A stretch of DNA of 20,612 nt from an uncultured Bacillus sp. (GTDB taxonomy: Bacteria; Bacillota; Bacilli; Bacillales_B; DSM-18226): NCBI RefSeq assembly GCF_946478885.1, contig NZ_CAMLDX010000064.1, forward strand, positions 1-20,612. The letters are read 5' to 3'. Shown here piece by piece: positions 6,845 to 15,419 of the stretch. The position numbers and the translations under genes are program-made. The first letter of the stretch is position 1, and the number at the start of each line of letters is the position of its first letter. The notes under the pieces are model-generated. The model was given only the letters and a program-made list of their open reading frames with translations. It was not told the DNA's origin and made no database searches.

Positions 6845-7555
6845 ATGAAAATGATGGATGCGAATGAAATTATCTCATTTATTTCAAATAGCAAGAAATC
6901 AACCCCGGTTAAGGTATACATAAAAGGAAATTTAGAAGGCATTGATTTTGGAACAGAAAGCAAAACGTTTATTACCGGCTCAAGCGGCATCGTTTTCGGG
7001 GAATGGGATGTAATTAAAGCGGCTATTGAAGCGAGTCAGTCTAAGATAGATGATTATGTGGTTGAAAATGATCGAAGAAATTCTGCTATTCCTTTATTAG
7101 ATATGAAAGGCATTAATGCAAGAATTGAACCAGGTGCCATTATCCGTGACCAAGTTGAAATTGGTGATAATGTCGTCATTATGATGGGAGCATCAATCAA
7201 CATCGGCTCTGTTATTGGTGAGGGAACAATGATTGACATGAACGTTGTTCTTGGGGGAAGAGCTACTGTTGGGAAACACTGCCATATCGGCGCCGGTACA
7301 GTCCTAGCGGGTGTAGTTGAGCCACCTTCTGCTAAACCGGTAGTGGTGGAAGATGACGTGGTTATCGGGGCTAATTGTGTTGTCCTTGAAGGAGTTACAG
7401 TTGGGAAAGGTGCAGTGGTGGCTGCAGGAGCTGTAGTAATTGAGGATGTACCTCCATATACGGTCGTTGCAGGAACACCAGCACGTGTTATCAAAGAAAT
7501 TGATGAAAAAACAAAATCAAAAACCGAAATTAAACAAGAGCTTCGTAAGCTATAA
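6845..7555 (+). CDS. dapH: DapH, tetrahydrodipicolinate N-acetyltransferase
   Basis: 236 residues, the family length, starting [13 protein letters not shown]. It transfers acetyl from acetyl-CoA to tetrahydrodipicolinate, the first step of the acetyl branch of diaminopimelate/lysine synthesis in Bacillus. Residues 1-75 are the N-terminal alpha/beta domain; from about residue 90 the sequence shows left-handed beta-helix hexapeptide repeats ([21 protein letters not shown] and onward), including [15 protein letters not shown] and the C-terminal [16 protein letters not shown]. The ATG at 6845 follows GGAGG by eight bases; the frame extends a few codons upstream, but those overlap the ribosome binding site. 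A terminator separates it from dapL, so the two may be expressed at different levels. Confidence 0.96.
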   Translation: MKMMDANEIISFISNSKKSTPVKVYIKGNLEGIDFGTESKTFITGSSGIVFGEWDVIKAAIEASQSKIDDYVVENDRRNSAIPLLDMKGINARIEPGAIIRDQVEIGDNVVIMMGASINIGSVIGEGTMIDMNVVLGGRATVGKHCHIGAGTVLAGVVEPPSAKPVVVEDDVVIGANCVVLEGVTVGKGAVVAAGAVVIEDVPPYTVVAGTPARVIKEIDEKTKSKTEIKQELRKL

Positions 7556-7561
7556 ACAAAT

Positions 7562-7597
7562 AGGGGACTGATCCGCAAAAGGGTCAGCCTCTTTATT
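7562..7597 (+). terminator. Terminator between dapH and dapL
   Basis: GACTGATCC (7566-7574) pairs with GGGTCAGCC (7581-7589) with one G-U pair and a bulge or mismatch, and the flanks AGG/CTCT extend the stem. TTTATTTC follows. It lies between two genes of one pathway, so it probably attenuates rather than blocks transcription. Confidence 0.6.
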
Positions 7598-7678
7598 TCA
7601 TATACTGCCTCACAAAAATAAAACAGATGATGAAGGTAATAACTGGACATAAACCTAAAGGAAGGGGAAGAAATCAAA

Positions 7679-8803
7679 TTGAATCCATTTGTAAAAATTC
7701 GCCGTGATCTTCATCAAATTCCAGAGCTTGGTTTTAAAGAATTTAAAACACAAGCCTATTTATTATCGTATATTAAGACATTGCCCCAGGAAAGAGTGGA
7801 AATAAAAAAGTGGGAAACAGGGATCTTTGTTAAGGTAAAAGGGACAGCACCGCAAAAATTGATTGGCTACAGGACTGATATCGATGGGCTTCCAATTGTA
7901 GAAGAAACCGGTCTTGAGTTTTGTTCAAAACATAATTTGGAAATGCATGCATGTGGGCATGACTTCCATATGTCCATTGCCCTCGGTTTATTAACGCACT
8001 TTGTGCAAAACCCAATTAAAGATGATCTATTATTTATTTTTCAACCGGCAGAAGAAGGTCCGGGCGGAGCAGAACCGATGATGAAAACAGATATCATGAA
8101 AGAATGGTGGCCTGATTTGATCTTGGCATTGCATATTGCTCCCGAATATCCGGCAGGTTCAATAGCTATCAGAGAAGGACTGTTGTTTGCTAATACATCC
8201 GAATTGTTTATCGATCTAAAAGGTAAAGGCGGCCATGCCGCATACCCACATCAAACAAATGATATGGTTGTTGCGGCATGTGCGTTAGTTTCACAATTAC
8301 AAATGATTATCTCACGGAATGTGGATCCGTTAGACAGCGCAGTTATCACGATCGGAAAGATAGAAAGCGGTACAGTGCAAAATATTATTGCGGAAAATGC
8401 CAGATTGGAAGGCACAATCCGTACATTGTCTGCAGAGTCAATGGAAAAAGTTCAGAAAAGAGTAAAAGAGGTAATCAAAGGAATTGAGATTGGTTTTCAA
8501 TGTGAAACAAAGGTTGATTTTGGTAGTATGTATTACCAGGTTTATAACGATGCCCAATTAACACAGGAATTCATGGAATTTGCCGAAAATCATACAGATG
8601 TGGATGTTATTGTCTGCGATGAAAAAATGACTGGCGAAGATTTCGGTTTTATGCTAAAAGAAATTCCTGGTTTTATGTTCTGGCTCGGCGTTGAATCAGA
8701 GTACGGTCTTCATCACGCCAAATTAACACCGAATGAAGCGGCGATCGAGATAGCGATTAAATTGATAACACAATATATTGAATTTAAAGGGAATGAATCA
8801 TAA
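7679..8803 (+). CDS. dapL: DapL, N-acetyldiaminopimelate deacetylase
   Basis: 374 residues of the M20 amidohydrolase family. It removes the acetyl group from N-acetyl-LL-diaminopimelate, the last step of the acetyl branch begun by DapH. The metal site is intact: MHACGHD with C92 and H94, PAEEGPGG with E125 and E126, LHIAPE with H152, and the C-terminal GLHHAKL. The dimerisation insert with [10 protein letters not shown] is also present. The start is TTG at 7679 after AAGGAAGGGGAAG; no ATG gives an N-terminus that aligns with B. subtilis DapL. B. subtilis naming also uses ykuR. Its last codons form one arm of a terminator. Confidence 0.95.
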   Translation: MNPFVKIRRDLHQIPELGFKEFKTQAYLLSYIKTLPQERVEIKKWETGIFVKVKGTAPQKLIGYRTDIDGLPIVEETGLEFCSKHNLEMHACGHDFHMSIALGLLTHFVQNPIKDDLLFIFQPAEEGPGGAEPMMKTDIMKEWWPDLILALHIAPEYPAGSIAIREGLLFANTSELFIDLKGKGGHAAYPHQTNDMVVAACALVSQLQMIISRNVDPLDSAVITIGKIESGTVQNIIAENARLEGTIRTLSAESMEKVQKRVKEVIKGIEIGFQCETKVDFGSMYYQVYNDAQLTQEFMEFAENHTDVDVIVCDEKMTGEDFGFMLKEIPGFMFWLGVESEYGLHHAKLTPNEAAIEIAIKLITQYIEFKGNES

Positions 8804-8820
8804 TGATTCATTCTTTTTCT
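8791..8820 (+). terminator. Terminator of dapL with the stop codon as its loop
   Basis: GAATGAATCA (8791-8800) and TGATTCATTC (8804-8813) form a perfect 10-bp stem; the three-base loop is the TAA stop codon itself. Five Ts and CT follow. Confidence 0.85.
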
Positions 8821-8826
8821 CTAGTA

Positions 8827-8857
8827 GTCAATCGATTATTTTGATTGGCCTTTTTTA
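8827..8857 (+). terminator. Second, tandem terminator after dapL
   Basis: GTCAATC (8827-8833) pairs with GATTGGC (8843-8849), one G-U pair, nine-base loop, followed by C and six Ts. It backs up the terminator just upstream. Confidence 0.7.
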
Positions 8858-8894
8858 TTATAGGAAAAGAATGATATTTCTCTTGGACGCAATG

Positions 8895-8903
8895 TGATAA
8901 AAT
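8895..8903 (+). promoter_or_regulatory. Extended -10 promoter of ktrC
   Basis: TG at 8895-8896 and TAAAAT at 8898-8903 form an extended -10. No convincing -35 is present. The ktrC start is 34 bases downstream. Confidence 0.5.
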
Positions 8904-8937
8904 AATGCCATATTGTATTTTGTTGGAGGAGTTTATC

Positions 8938-9594
8938 GTGAAAAAGGAATTTGCAGTCATTGGATTAGGCCGTTTTGGAGGGAGCATCTGCCGCACTTTT
9001 GCCGAAGAGGGCATGGAAGTAATGGCGATTGATATCAATGAAAATCGTGTGAATGAGTATTCAATGATAGCTTCCCATGCGGTTATTGGCGATTCTACGG
9101 ATGAAAAGGTGCTGAAGGGATTAGGAATTCGAAACTTTGATCATGTGATTGTAGCAATCGGCGATGATATTCAAGCCAGTATTTTAACTACGATTATTTT
9201 AAAGGAACTCGGTGTGAAGAATATTACAGCGAAGGCGCAGAATGATTATCATGAGAAGGTGTTATTAAAAATTGGGGCTGATCATGTTGTACATCCGGAA
9301 CGGGACATGGGAAGGAGAATTGCCCATAACATGATTTCAAATAGTGTTTTAGACTATCTGGAACTCTCTGATGAACACAGCATTGTGGAAATTGTTGCCA
9401 ATGAAAAGATAAATGGGCATTCCATTATTGATTTAGATATCCGCGCTAAATTTGGCATCACAATTGTCGCAATTAAACGAAAGGATGAAATTATTGTTTC
9501 ACCACAGGCAAGTGAAGTGATTCATACAAATGACATACTTATAGTAATCGGGGCTGATGCTGATATTAATCGTTTCGAAAAAAAAGCACTGTGA
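8938..9594 (+). CDS. ktrC: KtrC, cytoplasmic gating subunit of a Ktr potassium channel
   Basis: 218 residues. Residues 1-120 are an RCK_N/TrkA-N Rossmann domain with GLGRFGGS (8-15) as the nucleotide-binding loop and an acidic end of strand two (AIDINENRV); residues about 135-218 are the RCK_C domain. In B. subtilis KtrC rings bind ATP/ADP and c-di-AMP and gate the membrane subunit KtrD, which is not in this window. The GTG at 8938 follows GGAGGA by seven bases; an in-frame ATG at 8905 would add a hydrophobic extension not found in the family. The gene is transcribed towards rnjA, and a long hairpin repeat fills the space between the two stop codons. Confidence 0.94.
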   Translation: MKKEFAVIGLGRFGGSICRTFAEEGMEVMAIDINENRVNEYSMIASHAVIGDSTDEKVLKGLGIRNFDHVIVAIGDDIQASILTTIILKELGVKNITAKAQNDYHEKVLLKIGADHVVHPERDMGRRIAHNMISNSVLDYLELSDEHSIVEIVANEKINGHSIIDLDIRAKFGITIVAIKRKDEIIVSPQASEVIHTNDILIVIGADADINRFEKKAL

Positions 9595-9597
9595 TAT

Positions 9598-9720
9598 AAA
9601 GGAGCGGTCCTAAAAGAAAAGGTGTCAGACCTACCATACAGTTATCTAGTATCCTTTGCATCAATCTGCACTGGATATAGACAATTGTAGATGCCTGACA
9701 CCTTATGGGACAGCCCCTTT
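9598..9720. repeat. Hairpin repeat, copy A (between ktrC and rnjA)
   Basis: The 123 bases between the two converging stop codons form one large imperfect inverted repeat. AAGGTGTCAG (9619-9628) pairs perfectly with CTGACACCTT (9695-9704), the outer ends AAAGGAGC.GTCC and GGGAC.GCCCCTTT pair, and inner CTAGTATCC/GGATATAG also pairs. A clearly related copy lies at 13042-13156 with the same centre (CTAGTATCC, TTTGCAT, TTTGCA/CTGCA, GGAT). It resembles small REP/MITE-like elements of Bacillus, but no transposase is near. Its position at a convergent junction suggests it can end transcription in both directions. Confidence 0.75.
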
Positions 9721-9722
9721 GA

Positions 9723-11390
9723 TTATACCTCCATGATAATCGGCAGGATCATTGGACGGCGTTTTGTTTTTTCATATAAGAATGGCGCCAGCGTATCAGT
9801 AATTTCATTTTTGATTTCTGACCATTGACTCGTTCGGCGTTCCATTACTTTTGCCAAATGCTTGGTAATCAAGGACTGGGCATCATTGATTAAATCACTG
9901 GATTCTCTCATATAGACAAAGCCGCGGGAAATAATATCCGGTCCGGCTGCTACCTTGAAGTCCTTCATATTAATGCTGACAACGACGACAACCAGTCCCT
10001 CTTCAGATAGAATACGACGGTCGCGAAGAACAATATTTCCGATATCACCGATTCCGTTTCCATCAATAAAAACACTTCCGGATGGAATCTTTCCGGTAAC
10101 CTGTGCCGAATCTTCACTAAGGGCAAGTACTTCACCGTTCTCCATAATAAAGCAGTTTTCCTCAGGTACACCACAATCTACGCCAAGCTTCGCATGTGTA
10201 CGGAGCATTCGATATTCACCGTGAATAGGCATAAAGAATTTTGGCTTAATCAGGCGCAACATTAATTTTTGTTCTTCTTGCCCACCATGTCCAGAGGTAT
10301 GGATATTATTCAATTTTCCATGAATGACATCTGCTCCAGCTTTAAACAGCATGTTAATGATTCGATTAACACTTGTTGCATTTCCAGGGATCGGTGAGGA
10401 TGAGAAAACAACCGTGTCTCCTGGAATAATTTGAATTTGGCGATGCGTTCCGCTGGCAATTCGCGAAAGTGCTGCCATAGGTTCTCCCTGGCTCCCGGTG
10501 CACAAGATCGTTACGCGATTTGCAGGTAGCCTGTTGATCGTCTGCGCATCAATAAAAGTATCCTTTGGTGCCTGTATATAACCTAACTCCAGACCGATAT
10601 TAATCGCTGCTTCCATACTGCGCCCAAAAACGGCTACCTTTCGTCCATTTGCCACTGCTGCCTGTGTAACCTGCTGCAGTCTATGAATGTTTGAGGCAAA
10701 CGTTGCGAAAATAATGCGACCCTCTACTTTCCGAAAAATATCATCGATCGTTTCACCAACAAGTCTTTCAGACATGGTGAAATTCGGAATCTCGCTGTTC
10801 GTACTATCAGATAAAAGGCAGAGAACACCCTCTTTCCCAATTTCAGCCATCTTGGTTAAGTTGGCCGGTTCTCCTACAGGTGTAAAGTCAAATTTAAAAT
10901 CTCCCGTATGGACAATTTGTCCCGGGGGAGTTTTTACCACAATCCCGAATGAATCGGGAATGCTATGAGTGGTGCGGAAGAAAGTAACAGACGTTTTTCT
11001 GAATTTAATGATGTCATCTTCCTTTATTTCATATAAAACCGTTTGTCGCAATAATCCGTGCTCTTCCAATTTATTTTTGATTAAACCAAGGGCAAGTTTC
11101 CCTCCGTAAATTGGAATATTGATTTGTTTTAAAAGATAAGGAATTCCTCCAATATGATCCTCATGCCCATGTGTAATAAAGAGACCTTTAATCTTATCTT
11201 GGTTTTTTACAAGATATGTATAGTCAGGGATCACGTAATCTATTCCCAAAAGCTCATCTTCTGGAAATTTTATCCCAGTGTCAATCAGAATGATCTCATC
11301 TTGAAATTGAACGCCATACGTATTTTTGCCGATTTCCCCGAGTCCTCCAAGGGCAAACACAGCCGTTTGATCATTTTTTACAAATTTCAT
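9723..11390 (-). CDS. rnjA: RNase J1
   Basis: 555 residues, identical in length to B. subtilis RNase J1 and very similar throughout. It is a 5'-3' exoribonuclease and endonuclease in mRNA decay and RNA maturation, usually paired with RNase J2. Order: metallo-beta-lactamase part with HGHEDH at residues 74-79 (H74, H76, D78, H79), THSIPDS with H142, HTGDFKFD with D164; beta-CASP part with [15 protein letters not shown] and [10 protein letters not shown]-terminal domain ending LPIIMEV. The ATG lies three bases after the rpoY stop, and its ribosome binding site TTGGAGAT lies within the end of rpoY, so the two genes are translationally close. It converges on ktrC. Confidence 0.97.
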   Translation of the reverse strand: MKFVKNDQTAVFALGGLGEIGKNTYGVQFQDEIILIDTGIKFPEDELLGIDYVIPDYTYLVKNQDKIKGLFITHGHEDHIGGIPYLLKQINIPIYGGKLALGLIKNKLEEHGLLRQTVLYEIKEDDIIKFRKTSVTFFRTTHSIPDSFGIVVKTPPGQIVHTGDFKFDFTPVGEPANLTKMAEIGKEGVLCLLSDSTNSEIPNFTMSERLVGETIDDIFRKVEGRIIFATFASNIHRLQQVTQAAVANGRKVAVFGRSMEAAINIGLELGYIQAPKDTFIDAQTINRLPANRVTILCTGSQGEPMAALSRIASGTHRQIQIIPGDTVVFSSSPIPGNATSVNRIINMLFKAGADVIHGKLNNIHTSGHGGQEEQKLMLRLIKPKFFMPIHGEYRMLRTHAKLGVDCGVPEENCFIMENGEVLALSEDSAQVTGKIPSGSVFIDGNGIGDIGNIVLRDRRILSEEGLVVVVVSINMKDFKVAAGPDIISRGFVYMRESSDLINDAQSLITKHLAKVMERRTSQWSEIKNEITDTLAPFLYEKTKRRPMILPIIMEV

Positions 11391-11393
11391 ACA

Positions 11394-11603
11394 TTATATC
11401 TCCAATACATTAAAATCTTCATTTTGTTTTTCATATTCTAAGCTTGCACCTTCCAGCGGAGTTATAAACTCGATATTGTAAGGTTGTTCGGCTAATTTTC
11501 CACGTATGTCTCTTACTGATTCACCCATTATAAAGAGACTCTTTGTATTTTCCCGAACCGGTACTTGAGTTTTAGATTCTTGATAATAAACTTTGAAAAT
11601 CAT
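11394..11603 (-). CDS. rpoY: RpoY, epsilon subunit of RNA polymerase
   Basis: 69 residues, starting MIFKVYYQES, the same length and pattern as B. subtilis RpoY (formerly YkzG), with the conserved PVRENTKSLFI, NIEFITPLEG and LEYEKQNEDF. It is a small non-essential subunit of Firmicutes RNA polymerase and resembles phage Gp2 in fold. The ATG at 11603 has AAGGAG ten bases upstream; a longer frame to 11624 begins within the ribosome binding site region and is not favoured. It is the first gene of the rpoY-rnjA operon. Confidence 0.95.
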   Translation of the reverse strand: MIFKVYYQESKTQVPVRENTKSLFIMGESVRDIRGKLAEQPYNIEFITPLEGASLEYEKQNEDFNVLEI

Positions 11604-11638
11604 GATAATCGCTCCTTCATTCAATATAGACTTTTAAT

Positions 11639-11667
11639 ATTATATAAAAAATTAATGTTAATTTCAT
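11639..11667 (-). promoter_or_regulatory. Likely sigma-A promoter of rpoY-rnjA
   Basis: On the minus strand a perfect TATAAT lies at 11644-11639, and ATGAAA (11667-11662, four of six) lies 17 bp upstream. The rpoY ATG is about 35 bases downstream. Confidence 0.6.
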
Positions 11668-11910
11668 GTTTTAGGACAGTTTTCCTGAAAATAAGCTGCT
11701 ATTGCATCGATCAACCCAGTCTTTCTTCATGGTCAGAATAAAGTCGTAGTGTAAACGTTTGAGTTTTTTTAGCACAATGACAACTGTCTACCTTATTATT
11801 CCGCAATCGTTCGAAACTTAAGCAAATCTAAAGGAAATGTGCATCTTCGGGATTTACAATGCCTTTTGCTGAAAAAAGCAAGAAGATTTTTCCGGACCTT
11901 GAGAAGGAAG
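11668..11910. other. Intergenic stretch upstream of rpoY without a recognised gene
   Basis: About 240 bases between the rpoY promoter and the small peptide unit. The short frames I checked on both strands have no ribosome binding site. I see no riboswitch, repeat or operator I can name here. Confidence 0.4.
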
Positions 11911-11936
11911 GAGCCCTTCGCAAGAGTGAAGGGCTC
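11911..11936 (-). terminator. Hairpin terminator of the small peptide unit
   Basis: GAGCCCTTC and GAAGGGCTC make a perfect 9-bp, GC-rich stem with an eight-base loop, beginning seven bases after the peptide stop codon on the minus strand. The downstream tract on that strand is CTTCCTTCTC, rich in pyrimidines but not a pure T-run, so termination may be incomplete. On the plus strand only AAAATAATC follows, which does not look like a terminator tail. Confidence 0.55.
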
Positions 11937-11943
11937 AAAATAA

Positions 11944-12015
11944 TCACGCAATTGATTTTTTTCGCAACATATCATTCCACTGTTTTAAGAGCTTTTTTCG
12001 AAGTCTCTTCAACAT
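11944..12015 (-). CDS. Small basic peptide, 23 residues, function unknown
   Basis: A 23-codon gene on the minus strand starting MLKRLRKKLLKQW and ending LRKKSIA. Ten of 23 residues are Lys or Arg and one is Asp; Leu, Met and Trp alternate with the charges as in an amphipathic helix. The ATG at 12015 has AAGGAG ten bases upstream. A promoter (12038-12065) lies just before it and a 9-bp GC hairpin (11911-11936) just after it, so it is a complete unit of about 120 bases. I do not recognise the peptide. It could bind membrane, nucleic acid or ribosome, or the RNA itself could be the functional product. It is not long enough for routine gene calling. Confidence 0.55.
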   Translation of the reverse strand: MLKRLRKKLLKQWNDMLRKKSIA

Positions 12016-12037
12016 TGTGGATCATCTCCTTACTTCT

Positions 12038-12065
12038 ATTTTAAACAATCCTAGTGTAAAGTAAA
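12038..12065 (-). promoter_or_regulatory. Promoter of the small peptide unit
   Basis: On the minus strand TTTACT (12065-12060, four of six) and TAAAAT (12043-12038, five of six) are spaced by 16 bp. The implied start of transcription is some 15-20 bases before the peptide ATG, leaving room for the ribosome binding site only. Confidence 0.5.
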
Positions 12066-12228
12066 GTAGGAAAGTGTGTTTAAAATAAGTTGTTCTTCTT
12101 TTTTAATAATAGTATATGTAAAAAGCACGGCGATTTTCATGTGAAATGCTGGTAACTATTTCATTTTATGAAACAGCAATGTGAACAGAATTTTTTTTCG
12201 CAGCTTTTAAGAAAGGAAGTAATTTTCG

Positions 12229-12999
12229 ATGAATAAAATTGTCTTTTTTGATATAGACGGGACATTGCTCGGGCATGAAAACAAGCTGCCTCATTCGGCA
12301 AAAGAGGCTATATGGCAATTGCAGAAAAAAGGGATCTATGTGGCTATTGCCACCGGCAGAGGTCCATTCATGTTTGAATTGTTGCGGGAAGAACTTGGAA
12401 TTGAGACATTTGTCAGCTTTAATGGGCAATATGTCGTATTTGAGGGAGAGGTAATCCGTCGCAACCCTATTCGGAAACAGGACTTGAATGCTTTATATCG
12501 CAACGCAGCTATTCATCAGCATCCGCTAGTTTTTATGAATGAGGAAACGATGAAGTCTAATGTCGATTATCATGTGTTTATTGAAAGAGGCATGAGTAGT
12601 CTGTCTTTACCAATGCCTGAGAAGAACGAGTATTTTTATCATGAACGCGATATCTATCAAGCGTTGCTTTTTTGTGAGAAAACAGACGAAGAGCCGTATA
12701 TAGAAGAATTAGCAAATCTGAACTTCATTCGCTGGCATGAATTTTCTACCGACGTCCTGCCTATCGGAGGTTCTAAGGCAAAAGGAATACAAACAATTAT
12801 TCAACAGCTTGGATTCAAAATGGAGGATGTATACGCATTCGGAGACGGTCTCAATGATATTGAGATGCTTCAGACAGCAGGTACTGCTGTTGCAATGGGA
12901 AATGCGGTGCAGGAATTAAAGCGGCATGCCGATTATATTACAACCGATGTTGATGAACATGGTATTTGGAATGGATTAAAACAGTTGCATTTAATATAA
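12229..12999 (+). CDS. ykrA: YkrA, Cof-type HAD-superfamily phosphatase
   Basis: 256 residues, HAD family type IIB (Cof). Motif I is FFDIDGTLL with nucleophile D8 and acid D10; motif II is ATGRG (T42); the cap domain spans about residues 85-185; motif III is the Lys in IGGSKAKGIQ; motif IV is GDGLNDIEM. All catalytic residues are present, so it should hydrolyse small phosphorylated metabolites such as sugar phosphates or flavin nucleotides; the substrate is not known to me. GAAAGGAAG precedes the ATG at 12229. It holds the same position as in B. subtilis, between rpoY and def. Confidence 0.9.
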   Translation: MNKIVFFDIDGTLLGHENKLPHSAKEAIWQLQKKGIYVAIATGRGPFMFELLREELGIETFVSFNGQYVVFEGEVIRRNPIRKQDLNALYRNAAIHQHPLVFMNEETMKSNVDYHVFIERGMSSLSLPMPEKNEYFYHERDIYQALLFCEKTDEEPYIEELANLNFIRWHEFSTDVLPIGGSKAKGIQTIIQQLGFKMEDVYAFGDGLNDIEMLQTAGTAVAMGNAVQELKRHADYITTDVDEHGIWNGLKQLHLI

Positions 13000-13041
13000 C
13001 GGCCATTGTTGATTTTATCCATTTATTAGTCGGAGTTTTTC

Positions 13042-13156
13042 CGATACCCATAGCAAAGGTGTTAGGCCCACCATATAGTCTCTAGTATCCCTTTGCATAA
13101 ATTTGCATGTGGATTTGGTATAAATGGTGGATGCCGAACACCCTTTTGGGATAGCC
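13042..13156. repeat. Hairpin repeat, copy B (between ykrA and def)
   Basis: This is a second copy of the element at 9598-9720, aligning over its whole length by eye at roughly two thirds to three quarters identity. Shared blocks in order are AAAGGTGT.AG, CCACCATA/CTACCATA, TCTAGTATCC, CTTTGCAT, GGAT, GATGCC.ACACC and TGGGA.AGCC. The ends are again inverted (GGTGTTAGGC against GCCGAACACC). It ends five bases before the def stop codon, as copy A ends close to the rnjA stop. A small separate hairpin, TCGGA/TCCGA, lies at 13030-13044. Confidence 0.7.
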
Positions 13157-13160
13157 ATTA

Positions 13161-13712
13161 TTATTCGATTATGATGGCATCTTCAGGTATCTTCATCGGA
13201 TTTTCTTTATCAATATGATCATAAAATAAAATTCCATTTAAATGATCGATTTCATGTTGGAATACTACGGCAGGAAGCCCTTTTAGTCTAAGTTTGACTT
13301 CGTTTCCATCAATATCTACGCCTTTAACGGTAATTCTTGCATATCTTGGTACATAACCTGGATGTGGTTCATCGATAGATAAGCACCCTTCACCGGATGA
13401 CAGAACAGTCTGTTCGACGGAGTGGCTAATGATTTTAGGGTTGAATAGGGCATAGCTATATAATTCACCCGTTCCGTCTTGTACATGTACAGCAATCATC
13501 CTTTTTGATACATTTAATTGAGGAGCAGCCATTCCAATGCCGGGACGAATTCCTAATTCAGAAGCAATTTGCGGATTTTGGCTGTTTTGAATATATTCCA
13601 TTAAAGAGCTTAATACTTTTTTATCCTCATCAGAAGCAGGAAGAGTTACTTCTTCTGCTGTCTGACGTAAAACAGGATGTCCATCACGGATAATATCATT
13701 CATTGTTAACAA
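13161..13712 (-). CDS. defB: Peptide deformylase (DefB/YkrB type)
   Basis: 183 residues. It removes the formyl group from the first Met of new proteins and uses Fe2+ in the cell. Motif 1 is GIGMAAPQ (58-65), motif 2 is EGCLS with metal ligand C110, and motif 3 is HEIDH with H153, E154 and H157; all are intact. The insert before motif 1 marks the Gram-positive type 2 class. I use the TTG at 13712 because the encoded MLTMNDIIRDGHP lines up with MITM-type N-termini of B. subtilis and Geobacillus; the ATG at 13703, ten bases after GAGG, is the alternative and would give 180 residues. B. subtilis has ykyA between this gene and pdhA; it is missing here. Confidence 0.94.
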   Translation of the reverse strand: MLTMNDIIRDGHPVLRQTAEEVTLPASDEDKKVLSSLMEYIQNSQNPQIASELGIRPGIGMAAPQLNVSKRMIAVHVQDGTGELYSYALFNPKIISHSVEQTVLSSGEGCLSIDEPHPGYVPRYARITVKGVDIDGNEVKLRLKGLPAVVFQHEIDHLNGILFYDHIDKENPMKIPEDAIIIE

Positions 13713-13734
13713 TCCTCATCACTACCTTCCAAAG

Positions 13735-13774
13735 ATTTTAGCACAATTGTAGCAAAAATAATCAAAAAAGTTAA
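13735..13774 (-). promoter_or_regulatory. Promoter region of def with two extended -10 boxes
   Basis: On the minus strand TTAACT (13774-13769, four of six), 17 bp and TACAAT (13751-13746) with a TGC before it form one promoter. A second extended -10, TGC followed by TAAAAT (13740-13735), lies 11 bp downstream. Transcription from either would begin shortly before the TTG. Confidence 0.55.
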
Positions 13775-13846
13775 TAAAACAGAATCGTTTCATCATAAAG
13801 GAATGAAAAACCAGCTTCACTACTTATTATTTTATTTCAATAAAAA

Positions 13847-13861
13847 TGATAATCATTAATA
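13847..13861. promoter_or_regulatory. Fur-box-like sequence
   Basis: TGATAATCATTAATA matches the Bacillus Fur consensus TGATAATNATTATCA at 12 of 14 defined positions; the match to the PerR consensus is poorer. It lies about 75 bases upstream of the def promoter and further upstream of pdhA. AT-rich DNA gives such matches by chance, so binding is unproven. Confidence 0.4.
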
Positions 13862-13994
13862 TTAAATATTGATTAGTAAATAGTAAATAGTATATTTATT
13901 TCCTATAACAGTGTAATTTCCACTTAATTTTTATAATACAGTTTTTGATTATTTATGTAACAGTTTAAGAAGTTTTTCACAAACTTTAAATAAA

Positions 13995-14037
13995 AGATAA
14001 TCATATTCATTGACTAATATATTTATTTTAGTATAAA
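13995..14037 (+). promoter_or_regulatory. Strong sigma-A-like promoter with an abutting Fur-like box
   Basis: TTGACT (14010-14015, five of six), 16 bp and TATAAA (14032-14037, five of six) is among the best promoter matches in the window. AGATAATCATATTCA (13995-14009) matches the Fur consensus at 11 of 14 positions and directly abuts the -35. Transcription would start near 14044, some 250 bases before pdhA, either as a long pdhA leader or as a separate RNA. Confidence 0.45.
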
Positions 14038-14040
14038 CTA

Positions 14041-14119
14041 AAAAAGATTTAGAGGTTGTATCATATAAAATATAAAAACGAACTAATACAGAATATAATG
14101 AAATTACCTCGATCTTTTT
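14041..14119 (+). repeat. Long-range inverted repeat at the start of the predicted transcript
   Basis: AAAAAGAT plus GAGGT (14041-14048, 14052-14056) can pair with ACCTC plus ATCTTTTT (14106-14110, 14112-14119), enclosing about 50 AT-rich bases. It begins where transcription from 14010-14037 should start and ends in a five-T run, so it could fold as one short RNA. The stem is interrupted and the loop is long, so this is tentative. Confidence 0.35.
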
Positions 14120-14168
14120 ATGCTAAACAAAGATGAAGTTGCAGGGATATTCTCATTTATCAGGTTGA

Positions 14169-15416
<1,248 letters not shown>

Positions 15417-15419
15417 GCC

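Noticed and set aside
7054..7677. 207-codon open frame on the minus strand opposite dapH
   Set aside because: It is a low-complexity Thr/Ser/Pro-rich mirror of the hexapeptide repeats of dapH, with no ribosome binding site or family resemblance.
11859..12044. 61-codon plus-strand frame between rpoY and ykrA
   Set aside because: No ribosome binding site; it lies antisense to the small peptide unit and across its hairpin.
13875..13895. AGTAAAT tandem repeat as a phase-variation or iteron site
   Set aside because: Three copies of seven bases in very AT-rich DNA can arise by chance; there is no origin or replication gene nearby.
14098..14136. 12-codon ATG frame within the pdhA upstream region
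   Set aside because: No Shine-Dalgarno, and it overlaps the right arm of the inverted repeat.
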